Source: a virus. From it: a DNA stretch of 64,000 bases. Both the position numbers and the translations under genes were made by a program. The notes under the pieces were generated by a model. It was not told the origin of the DNA and did no database searches. It was given only the letters and a program-made list of their open reading frames with translations. This document shows positions 45,617 through 54,257 of this stretch, one piece after another. The stretch is taken from IMG/VR virus record IMGVR_UViG_3300042484_002041, positions 103,585 through 167,584 of that record; one strand, 5' to 3'. Every line of letters begins with the position of its first letter. Positions within the stretch are counted from its first letter, which is position 1.

Positions 45617-47190
45617 TACCAGAACCCTCCCTTGAGCAGGCTGCCGCTGGCATATTGTTGCAAGTTAAATATCTTGCTGATGTCCGAGCGGCTTTGGATC
45701 GGCAACAATGTAAGACTGATATCCATTTTAGTGGGCACATAAGTAGGAGAATTAATTTGTAGGGTTGCTGGCGGCGGGGGTTTAGTCATGCCACCGGGTG
45801 CTGCCTTGATGCCCAGTAGTCTGCCCAACACAGCAGTAATGGTAGTCGGAGCAGCTATACCACGATCCCGACGATCAGTCAAGTTGGTACCGTTGTTGGA
45901 TACACTTCCGGCTCGGATGTAGTCCACATCATTAGGAAGATTGTAACTGAAACTAGACACCAACACAGGATGATAGTTGAACTGGTATTGCCCCAGGCCG
46001 GACAAGAAACACACCGGGGGAGGCGCGCCACGCATGGGGTCAGTAGCACCGTAGAACATCTTGGTAACACTGCGGAAAAAGTGAATCACTGCCAACAAAT
46101 AGTTAGCCTCGGACGTGTCCTGTGCAGTAAAAGTACCTGTCAGGCTTATTTCTTCCACGGCGCTGTTTTGATAAAAGTAGCCACGATAGTTGCTGTGCGT
46201 CAAGTCATAGGGAGTATAGTTTGCACGGTACGCAGTTGATATGGTAGGGGTGTAAGGGAATATCACACCATCTGTGTACAACAAAGGTTGCATGATACCA
46301 GCCGCAGACACCTGACCTGCATCAAGCTGCTCAAGTGCTGCAGCCTTGTACAAGTAGGTGGAGTTGGGAGCCAGGCTCAACTTGAATCGCCAGTCGCCGT
46401 CGTTTGCCTGTTTGCGTTGTTGTGACAAGCTGGTTTGATCACGGGCTTTTTGGAGCGTTACTTCTTTGCTAATCTGGGCAATTTGTTCGGTACTCAGTTC
46501 CCGACCTGCTCCTACCCGAGGATCTTTTTTAGGGGACATTGCAGCAACATCATCAGTAATGACGTCGTTAACTGCTTGGTCAGACGTACGGTACGGATCT
46601 TTTGCAGCTTTTGGGACAAAATTTAGCTCTGCTGCGGCATTGGCCGCAGCCAGGTCTTCTGGGTTTCGCTCATCGAACGGAAAAGCTTGTGCGGCCGGTG
46701 CGTCAGTTGTTATAGGTGGTGGTGGCGCTTCAGTTTGCTCATCGTACGGATAGGTCTGTGCGGCTGGGGTATCTGTTGTAGCTCGTGCTGGCGGGACAGC
46801 AGCAACTGCATTAGGATCCCCTACTGTCCCGCCAGGCGGAGTGTTTGTTTGGGTACCGGGCGGCCCGGTTTCTGCTTTTGCAGCCTCTGCGTTGGCATCA
46901 TTACGTAACTTTACTAAAGCTGTACCTTCGGCAACAGCTGATCGGATTTGGGCGCCCAGGGCATTTGATTTATTTTGTAAATCTCCGGCTAGATTAGCTA
47001 ATCGAGCTTCTTCGGCAGTATTACCACTGGCAATGGCCCTTTTTCGCTCGGCTTGTATTTCATCAAATTGCCGTATTATCTCTACTTGTTCTTTTCCTAA
47101 TGAAGCAGCGGTGGCTCTATACTCGGTGATTTGGGCAGTATAGCCTGCGGCTACTTGTCGCCAATCTGCTGCTGTGGTGGGGTCTGCCAT
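45616..47190 (-). CDS. gp48-like baseplate tail-tube cap protein with N-terminal linker
   Basis: 524 residues. Residues 1-110 are a helical coiled-coil-like region and 110-250 a Pro/Thr/Ala/Asp-rich linker. From about 265, DWRFKLSLAPNSTYLYKAA, GVIFPYTPTISTAYRANYTPYDLTHSNY, ANYLLAVIHFFRSVTKMFYG and PPPVCFLSGLGQYQFNYHPVLV match the gp48/gp54-type tube-cap proteins of environmental T4-likes, which start tail-tube polymerisation on the baseplate. First gene of the minus-strand virion block; AGGAT lies 7 bases before the ATG. A poor late-type box (GGTAAATA, 6/8) lies 20 bases upstream. Confidence 0.75.
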   Translation of the reverse strand: MADPTTAADWRQVAAGYTAQITEYRATAASLGKEQVEIIRQFDEIQAERKRAIASGNTAEEARLANLAGDLQNKSNALGAQIRSAVAEGTALVKLRNDANAEAAKAETGPPGTQTNTPPGGTVGDPNAVAAVPPARATTDTPAAQTYPYDEQTEAPPPPITTDAPAAQAFPFDERNPEDLAAANAAAELNFVPKAAKDPYRTSDQAVNDVITDDVAAMSPKKDPRVGAGRELSTEQIAQISKEVTLQKARDQTSLSQQRKQANDGDWRFKLSLAPNSTYLYKAAALEQLDAGQVSAAGIMQPLLYTDGVIFPYTPTISTAYRANYTPYDLTHSNYRGYFYQNSAVEEISLTGTFTAQDTSEANYLLAVIHFFRSVTKMFYGATDPMRGAPPPVCFLSGLGQYQFNYHPVLVSSFSYNLPNDVDYIRAGSVSNNGTNLTDRRDRGIAAPTTITAVLGRLLGIKAAPGGMTKPPPPATLQINSPTYVPTKMDISLTLLPIQSRSDISKIFNLQQYASGSLLKGGFW

Positions 47191-47254
47191 ATACTATCCT
47201 AGTCGATATTGTATTTACCGGCTCCAAAAAACACTAGCATTATAGGTTCAGAGC

Positions 47255-47283
47255 TTGACTTATCGGCAGCATTGTGCTACAAT
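47255..47283 (+). promoter_or_regulatory. Sigma70-like promoter of the gp55-gp47 operon
   Basis: -35 TTGACT (47,255-47,260; 5/6), 17-base spacer, -10 TACAAT (47,278-47,283; 5/6), upstream of gp55. It supports starting gp55 at the TTG codon at 47,308 rather than at the ATG at 47,209, which would read through the promoter. AATAAATA (47,281-47,288) overlaps the -10 and could be a weak late element. Confidence 0.6.
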
Positions 47284-47307
47284 AAATATATTTTAAGGAA
47301 CCCTAAA

Positions 47308-48186
47308 TTGGCTACCACTACACCTAGAGTAAACTATCTCAACAATCGAGACCTGCTCAAAGAGATCCACTTGAGCAAGAACACCTATTGTTCCTTTTTG
47401 ACACCTGAACTTGATCATAGATATGATCTAATTTTGCCCAGTGTTAGTAAAATTAATCAAAAGACCATTGCCGAAGCTCGAAAAGCACAGGCCGATCGTG
47501 TCAAATACGACACCGGCGAGGTAATCAACGAGAAGAAGATTCTGGTTACCGATCTTGTGTTCAGGGTCATGACCCGCGAGCACATTCCACTGGCTCCAAA
47601 GAAAAAGCCCAAGGTGTTGGCCAAGAAGAAAAAGATCGAGGACATTTTAGAGTTTGAAGAGATGCCACTGGATGACCCACTAGATGACTTGATCGACGAG
47701 CCCATGCTGGATCCTACTCATGTGCGTGTGAACTTCCCACCGTTCTTTCACTATCGGGTTACTGATCACAAGATTCCATATCTTGTGGGCAAGAGTCACT
47801 GGCGCGGCGATCTCGAAACCGGCGAGTACTGCCGGGATCATGGAACAATGACCAAAAAGCTGGCCCTGATGTTTATCAAGCTGTGCGAACGCTATGCAAC
47901 ACGCAGCAACTGGCGCGGGTACACTTACAATGAAGAAATGCGCGGCCAGGCGCTGCTTCAACTCAGCCAGATTGGACTACAGTTTGATGAGTCAAAAAGT
48001 GCAAACCCTTTCGCATACTACACCGCTGCCATAACAAATAGTTTCACCCGTGTGCTCAATATTGAGAAGAAGATGCAGAACATCCGTGATGACATTTTGG
48101 AAATGAACGGCCTTAACCCAAGTTGGACTCGACAAAATTCCGGCAAAGTGCCAGGCGCTGTCGTTCCTGTTGCTAGCGAAGAATAA
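47308..48186 (+). CDS. 55: Late-transcription sigma factor gp55
   Basis: 292 residues from the TTG at 47,308, preceded by AAGGA at an 8-base spacing. KLCERYATRSNWRGYTYNEEMRGQALLQLSQIGLQFDESKSANPFAYYTAAITNSFTRVLNIEKKMQNIRDDIL is the recognisable sigma-2 region of gp55, which recruits host RNA polymerase to TATAAATA late promoters. An acidic/basic linker of about 60 residues (KKKPKVLAKKKKIEDILEF...DDPLDDLIDE) lies in the N-terminal half and is longer than in T4. The conserved sigma-2 stretch is well preserved. It leads the plus-strand recombination operon and is followed 13 bases later by gp47. Confidence 0.92.
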   Translation: MATTTPRVNYLNNRDLLKEIHLSKNTYCSFLTPELDHRYDLILPSVSKINQKTIAEARKAQADRVKYDTGEVINEKKILVTDLVFRVMTREHIPLAPKKKPKVLAKKKKIEDILEFEEMPLDDPLDDLIDEPMLDPTHVRVNFPPFFHYRVTDHKIPYLVGKSHWRGDLETGEYCRDHGTMTKKLALMFIKLCERYATRSNWRGYTYNEEMRGQALLQLSQIGLQFDESKSANPFAYYTAAITNSFTRVLNIEKKMQNIRDDILEMNGLNPSWTRQNSGKVPGAVVPVASEE

Positions 48187-48199
48187 TACACACTTACAC

Positions 48200-49216
48200 A
48201 TGGCAAACCTATTCAAGAAGGCCATTGTCTTTACGGACATTCACTTTGGTCTGAAAAGCAATAGCCTGCTACACAATCAGGACTGTGAAGATTTTGTAGA
48301 TTGGATCATTGAAACAGGACAAGCACAGGGCTGCGAGACTGGCATGTTTCTTGGGGATTGGCACCACCACCGCGCCTCTATCAACTTGCAGACCCTGAGC
48401 TTTAGCCTTAGGTCCTTGGAAAAGCTCAGTGCTGCTTTTTCACAGTTCTTCTTCATCCCCGGCAATCACGATTTGTACTACCGGGACAAGCGTGACATCC
48501 ACGGTGCAGAGTGGGCCAAGCACATCCCCAACATTCACATCTGCAATGACTGGTTCCAGGAAGGTGATGTTGTAATTGCCCCTTGGCTAGTCGGGGATGA
48601 CCACAAACGTATCGCCCGGATGTCCGGCAAGTACATGTTTGGTCATTTTGAGCTGCCACACTTTAAGATGAATGCCATGGTGGAAATGCCCGATCATGGC
48701 GACATCAAGGTGGAACACTTTGGACAATACGATCAAGTGTTCTCCGGACACTTTCACTTGCGGCAGCGCCAAAAAAATATCAATTACATTGGCAACAGCT
48801 TCCCACATAACTTTGCCGATGCCGGAGACACCAAGCGTGGTTGTATGATCTTGGATTGGGGACAGGAGCCCGAGTATCACGCCTGGCCCAATCAACCGCT
48901 GTACAATGTATGGGACTTGAGCCATGTTATCGATCATGGCGACACTATCCTCAAACACAACATGCATGTCCGGGTGCAGTTGGATATTGAGATTTCATAC
49001 GAAGAAGCCAGTTTTATCAAAGAAACATTTGTCAAGACCCATAATCTTCGCGAGATGGCACTGATTCCAAACAAGCGCCAGTCACTCGAGGACGACATGT
49101 CTCCCGGTGATGTCAAGTTTGAAAGTGTAGATCAAATTGTAACTGATCAGATCACCAAGATTGAATCTGAATTCTACGATCCCAAACTATTGCTGCAAAT
49201 TTATCAAGCTCTATGA
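48200..49216 (+). CDS. 47: Recombination exonuclease subunit gp47 (Mre11/SbcD-like metallophosphoesterase)
   Basis: 338 residues from the ATG at 48,200; an in-frame TTG at 48,170 would start inside gp55 and is less likely. VFTDIHFGLK (DxH), LGDWHHHRA (GDxxH), FIPGNHDLYY (GNHD), FGHFELPH and FSGHFHLRQ are the five metal-binding blocks of Mre11-type nucleases. With gp46 it forms the complex that resects DNA ends for recombination-dependent replication. Its stop overlaps the next start (ATGA), although the next gene is an inserted radical SAM gene rather than gp46. Confidence 0.95.
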   Translation: MANLFKKAIVFTDIHFGLKSNSLLHNQDCEDFVDWIIETGQAQGCETGMFLGDWHHHRASINLQTLSFSLRSLEKLSAAFSQFFFIPGNHDLYYRDKRDIHGAEWAKHIPNIHICNDWFQEGDVVIAPWLVGDDHKRIARMSGKYMFGHFELPHFKMNAMVEMPDHGDIKVEHFGQYDQVFSGHFHLRQRQKNINYIGNSFPHNFADAGDTKRGCMILDWGQEPEYHAWPNQPLYNVWDLSHVIDHGDTILKHNMHVRVQLDIEISYEEASFIKETFVKTHNLREMALIPNKRQSLEDDMSPGDVKFESVDQIVTDQITKIESEFYDPKLLLQIYQAL

Positions 49217-50778
49217 TCAAGGTCCAAGATGCACTGGAGTTGTTGTCGCGCCAGTACAACATCATCGGCACCATTGATCTTGGGCAGTCTAGTTTTTTTG
49301 ATCTTCATAGCTTTTTAAAGTCAGTACATCAAGAGTGCTACCAGGCACTTGACCGTATTGTAGTCGTACACGGCGCCGCCGATGTATACGATTATACAGA
49401 TGCACCTGGGCAAAACATTGTCCAACTACAAAAGTATGCAAGAGAAATTGATATCTCAAATTGTTTTATTGTAGTGGTATCAGGCGACGCCGATATCAAC
49501 CAGGGGCTTAAACAAGCTCGGGATGCGTATGCGCCCGGAGACACCGTGATTGATAGCATTTGTATTGACGCAGAATTTATCAAACAAACATCGCCGGCAC
49601 AGGATACATTTTGCATTCTACCTTGGATGCACTTGTATGTTGGCCCCGATGGTAATGTGTTGCCTTGTTGTGTAGCTGATCAACGGCTGCCGCTAGGTAA
49701 TATCAAACAAGAGTCTATATCTTCGATCATGAACGGGCCTGCTGCACAGACATTGCGCAGTAACATGCTTAACGGGCAGCGTAGCCCAGAATGTGAATTT
49801 TGTTACAATAGAGAAAGTCATGGCCTGCCCGGGCTTCGGATTGGGCATAATAAAACCTACGGGCATCTCAAAGATCCTGTTGCATCTGCGGTAGTCAACG
49901 ACTTTAAACCAGTGTTTCTTGATGTCCGCTTAAACAACATATGTAACTTGAAATGTAGAATGTGCAGCAGTTACTATAGTAGTTCAATTGCGCAAGAAGA
50001 GGTCGAAGTATTTGGTAAGTCTGTTGTTAGAAACACAACAATGATCAACCAGCAACGACGGCAGTATCTACAGGACATCCTAACATACATACCCTCAGTT
50101 AATCACATTTATTTTGCCGGCGGCGAGCCGCTGTTGGCTCCTGAGCATTATCAGATTGTTGATTCAGTGCTTGAACAAAATAAAAACGAGGTATCTCTCT
50201 CGTATAATACAAATCTCACTACATTGAAGTTTCGAGATAGAAATGTGCTCGACCTTTGGAACAACTTTAAACAAATTAGTTTAGGGGTAAGTATTGATGC
50301 CGAGGGCGCAGTGGCCGAATATGTCCGCCATGGGTGCGAATGGAACACAGTAGAGTCAAATTTATTTGCAGTTAAAACACACTGCCCGCATATACAGATA
50401 AACATTGCATCAACTTTGGGTTTTATGAATGTTGCTAGCCTAATTGAGTTGCAGCAACGGTGGTATCAGCAAGGTATTGTACTATTGTCCCAATTTTCTG
50501 TCAGCATGATGACTTCGCCTGCCCATCTGACTGTTAGAGTATTACCTAACCATCATAAGCAGCGGCTTGCACAAGCTATCCAGTCTCATATCAAGTGGTG
50601 CAACGATATAGACCAAAGTCTGGGTGCACAGTGGCAGAGTGTAATTGATTACATGTGGAGCCAGGATGATAGTCATCACTTATTGGAATTCCGTAGACTA
50701 ACCAGTATCCTAGATCAGCATCGTAATGAAAGTTTTGCTAACGTATTTCCTGAATTTAACGACTTGATGCATGACTAA
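49213..50778 (+). CDS. Radical SAM protein subgroup A with extra N-terminal domain, inserted between gp47 and gp46
   Basis: 521 residues. Residues 1-125 form an alpha/beta domain (IVVVHGAADVYDY, CFIVVVSGDADINQG) not found in the other radical SAM copies. The auxiliary region follows, with FCILPWMHLYV (Cys134), LPCCVAD and CEFCYNRES. The cluster is CNLKCRMC (Cys244, 248, 251), then AGGEP (GGEP 303-306). It aligns end to end with the 1,545-2,804 protein. The start overlaps the gp47 stop and its end overlaps the next gene by 8 bases, so the radical SAM plus partner pair is inserted into the recombination operon. Its substrate is unknown; the position could reflect mobile-gene insertion or regulated early expression. 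Confidence 0.93.
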   Translation: MIKVQDALELLSRQYNIIGTIDLGQSSFFDLHSFLKSVHQECYQALDRIVVVHGAADVYDYTDAPGQNIVQLQKYAREIDISNCFIVVVSGDADINQGLKQARDAYAPGDTVIDSICIDAEFIKQTSPAQDTFCILPWMHLYVGPDGNVLPCCVADQRLPLGNIKQESISSIMNGPAAQTLRSNMLNGQRSPECEFCYNRESHGLPGLRIGHNKTYGHLKDPVASAVVNDFKPVFLDVRLNNICNLKCRMCSSYYSSSIAQEEVEVFGKSVVRNTTMINQQRRQYLQDILTYIPSVNHIYFAGGEPLLAPEHYQIVDSVLEQNKNEVSLSYNTNLTTLKFRDRNVLDLWNNFKQISLGVSIDAEGAVAEYVRHGCEWNTVESNLFAVKTHCPHIQINIASTLGFMNVASLIELQQRWYQQGIVLLSQFSVSMMTSPAHLTVRVLPNHHKQRLAQAIQSHIKWCNDIDQSLGAQWQSVIDYMWSQDDSHHLLEFRRLTSILDQHRNESFANVFPEFNDLMHD

Positions 50779-51559
50779 TGTTTGTATTTTAGGTATGCCC
50801 GGGCTGTATCAAAATTGGTTAATGTCAGCATTAGACCCATCTAGCGAGTGCATAGAATCAAGTGACAGCAATTTTTTATCAAAACCAAAAACGTTGCGCT
50901 GGGTACGAAAGTTTGATGCCAGCGTCGAGCAGGTACGAAAACAATATCCAATTGTTATTAACACCTATGTAAAGGATGAAAACTTTGTATGGTACCTTTA
51001 TAACTTTTTGGAAAAAACCGATGGGGTTGGGATCAAAGTTGACAACTTAGCCAACGACTTGTTTACCAAGGCGCCGGGCACTATTGCGTTTAGTTTCATG
51101 CTTGATCACTTTGTGGATTCGTATAATATCACTACCGAAACTGCAATCGAGGTGATCAACAATAGCCTTGTTGAGTATTTTTATTTTTTGCTGATGGACA
51201 AAAATTCTGAATTCAAAATCAAATCATTGCGTGAGGAATCCGATGCGATCAATCTTGAATTTGATACCTTTGCCGATTACGATGCGTTAGTCACATTGCT
51301 GGATCAAGTACCAGGGTTTGATGCTGCCCACTTTCAAAATATGTATAATCGGTTAGTAGATCGTAATCACATGTACTTGCACAAGAAGCAACGGTTTAGA
51401 GAAAAAATAGCCAATTACCAAAATCTTGATTTGTTAGAACTTGCGTATGTTGGCTATTTGGTAAGCAACCACACCAACACCATGTTAGACTGGTATAATG
51501 TAGATACCAGAAATTCTGCTATCCAAACTCATAGACAACTGCTGCTTGAAAGTGTATAA
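50771..51559 (+). CDS. P-loop-like partner protein of the inserted radical SAM gene
   Basis: 262 residues. The N-terminus VCILGMPGLYQNWLMSALD has the strand, Gly-Pro/Gly turn and Trp-Leu helix found in the other P-loop-like partners (847-1,548; 3,499-4,131). The middle and C-terminus are mostly helical and acidic, with no clear catalytic site. It overlaps the radical SAM gene by 8 bases, the same arrangement seen on the minus strand, which argues that the two proteins work together. A sulfotransferase fold is possible. Confidence 0.72.
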   Translation: MTNVCILGMPGLYQNWLMSALDPSSECIESSDSNFLSKPKTLRWVRKFDASVEQVRKQYPIVINTYVKDENFVWYLYNFLEKTDGVGIKVDNLANDLFTKAPGTIAFSFMLDHFVDSYNITTETAIEVINNSLVEYFYFLLMDKNSEFKIKSLREESDAINLEFDTFADYDALVTLLDQVPGFDAAHFQNMYNRLVDRNHMYLHKKQRFREKIANYQNLDLLELAYVGYLVSNHTNTMLDWYNVDTRNSAIQTHRQLLLESV

Positions 51560-51568
51560 TTAACGACA

Positions 51569-53332
51569 ATGATTCATATCCGCGACCTTACCGTTAAGAA
51601 CTTCATGAGCGTGGGCAACGCCACGCAAGCCATCAACTTTGATCGGCAGGACCTTACCTTGGTCCTGGGCGAGAATTTAGATATGGGAGGGGATGGAAGT
51701 CGCAATGGTACCGGGAAAACCACAATCATTAATGCATTAAGCTATGCGTTGTATGGGCATGCGTTGACCAGTATCAAGAAGGACAACTTAATCAACAAGA
51801 CCAACGGCAAAAATATGCTAGTCAGTCTTGATTTTTCGGTTAACGGTAAAGATTACCGTGTTGAACGTGGACGCAAGCCTAATCTTCTAAAATTCTATAT
51901 CAACCGAGAAGAGAAGGCAGCCGAAGACACCAGCCAAGGCGATAGCCGAGAAACACAAGACGAGATTGAATCCGTACTGGCCATGAGCCACGATATGTTT
52001 CGGCATGTGCTTGCCCTTAACACCTACACTGAACCGTTCCTGAGTCTTAAAGCCAACGAGCAGCGGGTGATTATTGAGCAACTGCTGGGTATTACGTTGT
52101 TGAGCGAGAGAGCAGACAAAATCAAAGAGCTCAGTCGCACAACCAAGGACGGAATTTCGCAAGAAGAAATGCGTATCCGAGCTGTGCAAGAAGCCAACAA
52201 GAGGATTGAAGAACAAATCGAAAGCTTGAAAAAACGCCAAACACTTTGGCTAAACAAGCAAAGAGAAGATTGTGCAAAGTTAACTGCTGCAATCAATAGT
52301 CTGGAGACGATCAATATTGAAGTCGAGGTGCAGTCACACAGAGATCTCGAAAGTTACCATGCTCGAAAGAAGTCTATCGATGACTGCAATCTCTGGATCA
52401 AGAGTATTACCGCTAGTATTGCCAAACAGGAGAAAGTACTTGTCCAGCTTAAAAAAGAGATTGCCTCCCTGGAAGACCATAAATGTTACGCCTGCGGGCA
52501 AGGTATACACGATACTACACAGGGAGACATACGAAGAGCTAAACAGAACTCTTTGGATGACGCTGGTACACAGGTTAGCACCTTGGTGTCTCAACTCAAG
52601 GAATATTCGGATACAATCACTGAACTTGGAGCCCTTGGCGCTGCGCCCAAGGTGTTTTATGACACGTTGGAACAAGCTCTAGACCACCGTAACAGTCTTG
52701 ATACACTGCGCAAGGATCTCTCTGCTCGCAGAGGTGATGCCGACCCATATGGTGAACAAATCGACGACATGCAAGGCAAGGCACTACAAGTCATCGACTA
52801 CGTGGTGCTGAATGAGCTAACACGACTGCAGGAGCACCAGGACTTCTTGCTCAAACTTCTAACAAACAAAGACAGCTTTATACGCAAGAAAATTATCCAG
52901 CAGAATCTAAGCTACTTGAATTCCCGCTTGACTTATTATCTTGACAAGATTGGGCTGCCGCATCAAGTTGTGTTCCAAAACGATCTTACTGTTGAAATTA
53001 CTGACTTGGGGCGAGATTTGGACTTTGATAACCTGAGTCGCGGAGAACGCAACCGGCTGATCCTATCAATGTCTTGGGCATTCAGGGATGTGTATGAAAG
53101 CTTGTTTAACACAATCAACCTGTTGTTTGTAGATGAGCTAGTGGATTCGGGCATGGACTCAATTGGTGTGGAGAATTCCTTGGCCATCATGAAGAAGATG
53201 GCCCGCGATGGTGGCAAATCTGTATGGCTTGTGAGCCACCGTGATGAACTGATCGGGCGTGTCAACAACATACTCAAAGTCACCAAAGAAGCAGGCTTTA
53301 CTAGTTACAACACAGACGTTGATCTCGAGTAA
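51569..53332 (+). CDS. 46: Recombination nuclease ATPase subunit gp46 (Rad50/SbcC-like)
   Basis: 587 residues. Walker A GSRNGTGKTT lies at 43-52. Helical arms flank a zinc-hook CYAC (Cys306, 309). The ABC signature LSRGERNRL is near 487 and the Walker B-type strand LLFVDELVDSGMD near 518. With gp47 it resects DNA ends for recombination-dependent replication. The arms are much shorter than in cellular Rad50, as usual for phages. A TAGACA-17-TATAAT element lies just before the gene but would give a nearly leaderless message, so the gene may also be read through from the pair upstream. Confidence 0.95.
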   Translation: MIHIRDLTVKNFMSVGNATQAINFDRQDLTLVLGENLDMGGDGSRNGTGKTTIINALSYALYGHALTSIKKDNLINKTNGKNMLVSLDFSVNGKDYRVERGRKPNLLKFYINREEKAAEDTSQGDSRETQDEIESVLAMSHDMFRHVLALNTYTEPFLSLKANEQRVIIEQLLGITLLSERADKIKELSRTTKDGISQEEMRIRAVQEANKRIEEQIESLKKRQTLWLNKQREDCAKLTAAINSLETINIEVEVQSHRDLESYHARKKSIDDCNLWIKSITASIAKQEKVLVQLKKEIASLEDHKCYACGQGIHDTTQGDIRRAKQNSLDDAGTQVSTLVSQLKEYSDTITELGALGAAPKVFYDTLEQALDHRNSLDTLRKDLSARRGDADPYGEQIDDMQGKALQVIDYVVLNELTRLQEHQDFLLKLLTNKDSFIRKKIIQQNLSYLNSRLTYYLDKIGLPHQVVFQNDLTVEITDLGRDLDFDNLSRGERNRLILSMSWAFRDVYESLFNTINLLFVDELVDSGMDSIGVENSLAIMKKMARDGGKSVWLVSHRDELIGRVNNILKVTKEAGFTSYNTDVDLE

Positions 53333-53393
53333 TATTCAATTTTATCAATCTATACTTTAAGGCATAACTAAACAGCAAGGATAAATCACACAC

Positions 53394-53822
53394 ATGACAT
53401 GGCTGTATCAAGACACCCCAGTTGAGACACTGCCCGAAGAATGTGTAGGATTTGTCTACTTAATCACAAATAATCTCTCTGGCCGCAAATACATAGGCAA
53501 AAAATTAGCAAAATTTAGTAAAACGACATATAAAACAGTCAAACAAAAAAACGGCATCAAGAAGCGGAAGAAGATACGATCAAAAGTCGATTCAGACTGG
53601 AGAGAGTACTATGGGTCAAGCCCAGAATTAACTGCTGACATAATCACACTAGGCACCGAAAATTTCTCCAGAGAAATACTTTTTTACTGCAAAAGCAAAT
53701 CGGAATGTTCTTACGTTGAAGCAAGAGAACAGTTCCAAAGAAAAGTATTAGAATCAACAGATTATTACAATGGCCATATACAAGTAAGAGTACACGGCTC
53801 CCACATACTAAACAAAATTTAA
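53394..53822 (+). CDS. GIY-YIG domain nuclease-like protein
   Basis: 142 residues. GFVYLITNNLSGRKYIGKKL (18-37) is a GIY-YIG catalytic core with the VYLI and KYIG strands. It is followed by a Lys-rich stretch (KQKNGIKKRKKIRSK) and WREYYGSSPELTADI, then EARE near 112, as in small phage GIY-YIG proteins often encoded beside gp46/47. A ribosome binding site AAGGA lies about 14 bases before the ATG. No intron or repeat flanks it, so homing is not supported. Its likely role is host or competitor DNA cleavage. Confidence 0.85.
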   Translation: MTWLYQDTPVETLPEECVGFVYLITNNLSGRKYIGKKLAKFSKTTYKTVKQKNGIKKRKKIRSKVDSDWREYYGSSPELTADIITLGTENFSREILFYCKSKSECSYVEAREQFQRKVLESTDYYNGHIQVRVHGSHILNKI

Positions 53823-53837
53823 TTTAAGACTCTGTGC

Positions 53838-54257
53838 TGGGTATTTGCCCCAGCCCCATTGAGGTTGTACAGGTAGTGCTGTGCCGTCAGATCTTGGGCG
53901 TCAAAGGATAGGCCAACTTAGGTTTAAATGATAGAAGCTCTGCGAAACAGATGCAACTTCTACACAAGGAATTTCGCTTGTATGGGATTACCTGTGCTCC
54001 GTTGTGAGTCAAGGCTGAGATTAAGGGGTACCGCACAACCGCCTCTATTGCATGCAGATGCAAAGATCTCTTATACAAGTGACTGCGTGAGCTCAGCTGA
54101 GAGTCTCCAGACATTCTTGCCCGGGTAACGGGCAAGTATGACCACTGAGTCTAGCTGAATATCTCTAAAGCAAAAGCAACAGCATTACTCTGCGTAGATA
54201 TAAAAACAGCATGTCTGAGCGTGAGCGAAAGACATAGCTGTACGCAGTACAGCTTTT
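53838..54257 (+). ncRNA. Candidate structured RNA in a 477-base gene-free stretch
   Basis: Between the GIY-YIG gene and the minus-strand gene ending at 54,300 there is no convincing gene on either strand. The DNA is full of stem-loops: GCTGGG/CCCAGC (after 53,836), TTGCAT/ATGCAA (after 54,045), perfect CTTGCCCG/CGGGCAAG (54,116-54,136), and a long compound stem CTGCGTA...TACGCAG (54,190-54,247) enclosing CAGC/GCTG and ATGTCT/AGACAT. It ends at a terminator-like hairpin (54,236-54,257). It does not match tRNA, tmRNA, RNase P or group I intron signatures that I could check by eye. Function unknown. Confidence 0.35.
54236..54257 (+). terminator. Terminator-like hairpin at the end of the structured stretch
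   Basis: AGCTGTAC / GCA loop / GTACAGCT followed by TTT (54,255-54,257). It is a perfect 8-bp stem with a short U-tract, oriented to stop plus-strand transcription. Part of its 5' arm is shared with the longer stem at 54,190-54,247, so the two structures exclude each other. Confidence 0.5.

Noticed and set aside
47209-47307. gp55 extension from the ATG at 47,209
   Set aside because: It would put the promoter inside the gene and the extra residues look non-conserved; no ribosome site precedes it.
51532-51560. TAGACA-17-TATAAT in front of gp46
   Set aside because: Good match, but the start would fall about 2 bases before the ATG and inside the previous gene's last codons. Not listed as a promoter; could be real only if leaderless.
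53394-53822. GIY-YIG gene as a homing endonuclease or intron-borne gene
   Set aside because: No intron boundaries or split gene flank it, and neighbouring genes are intact.
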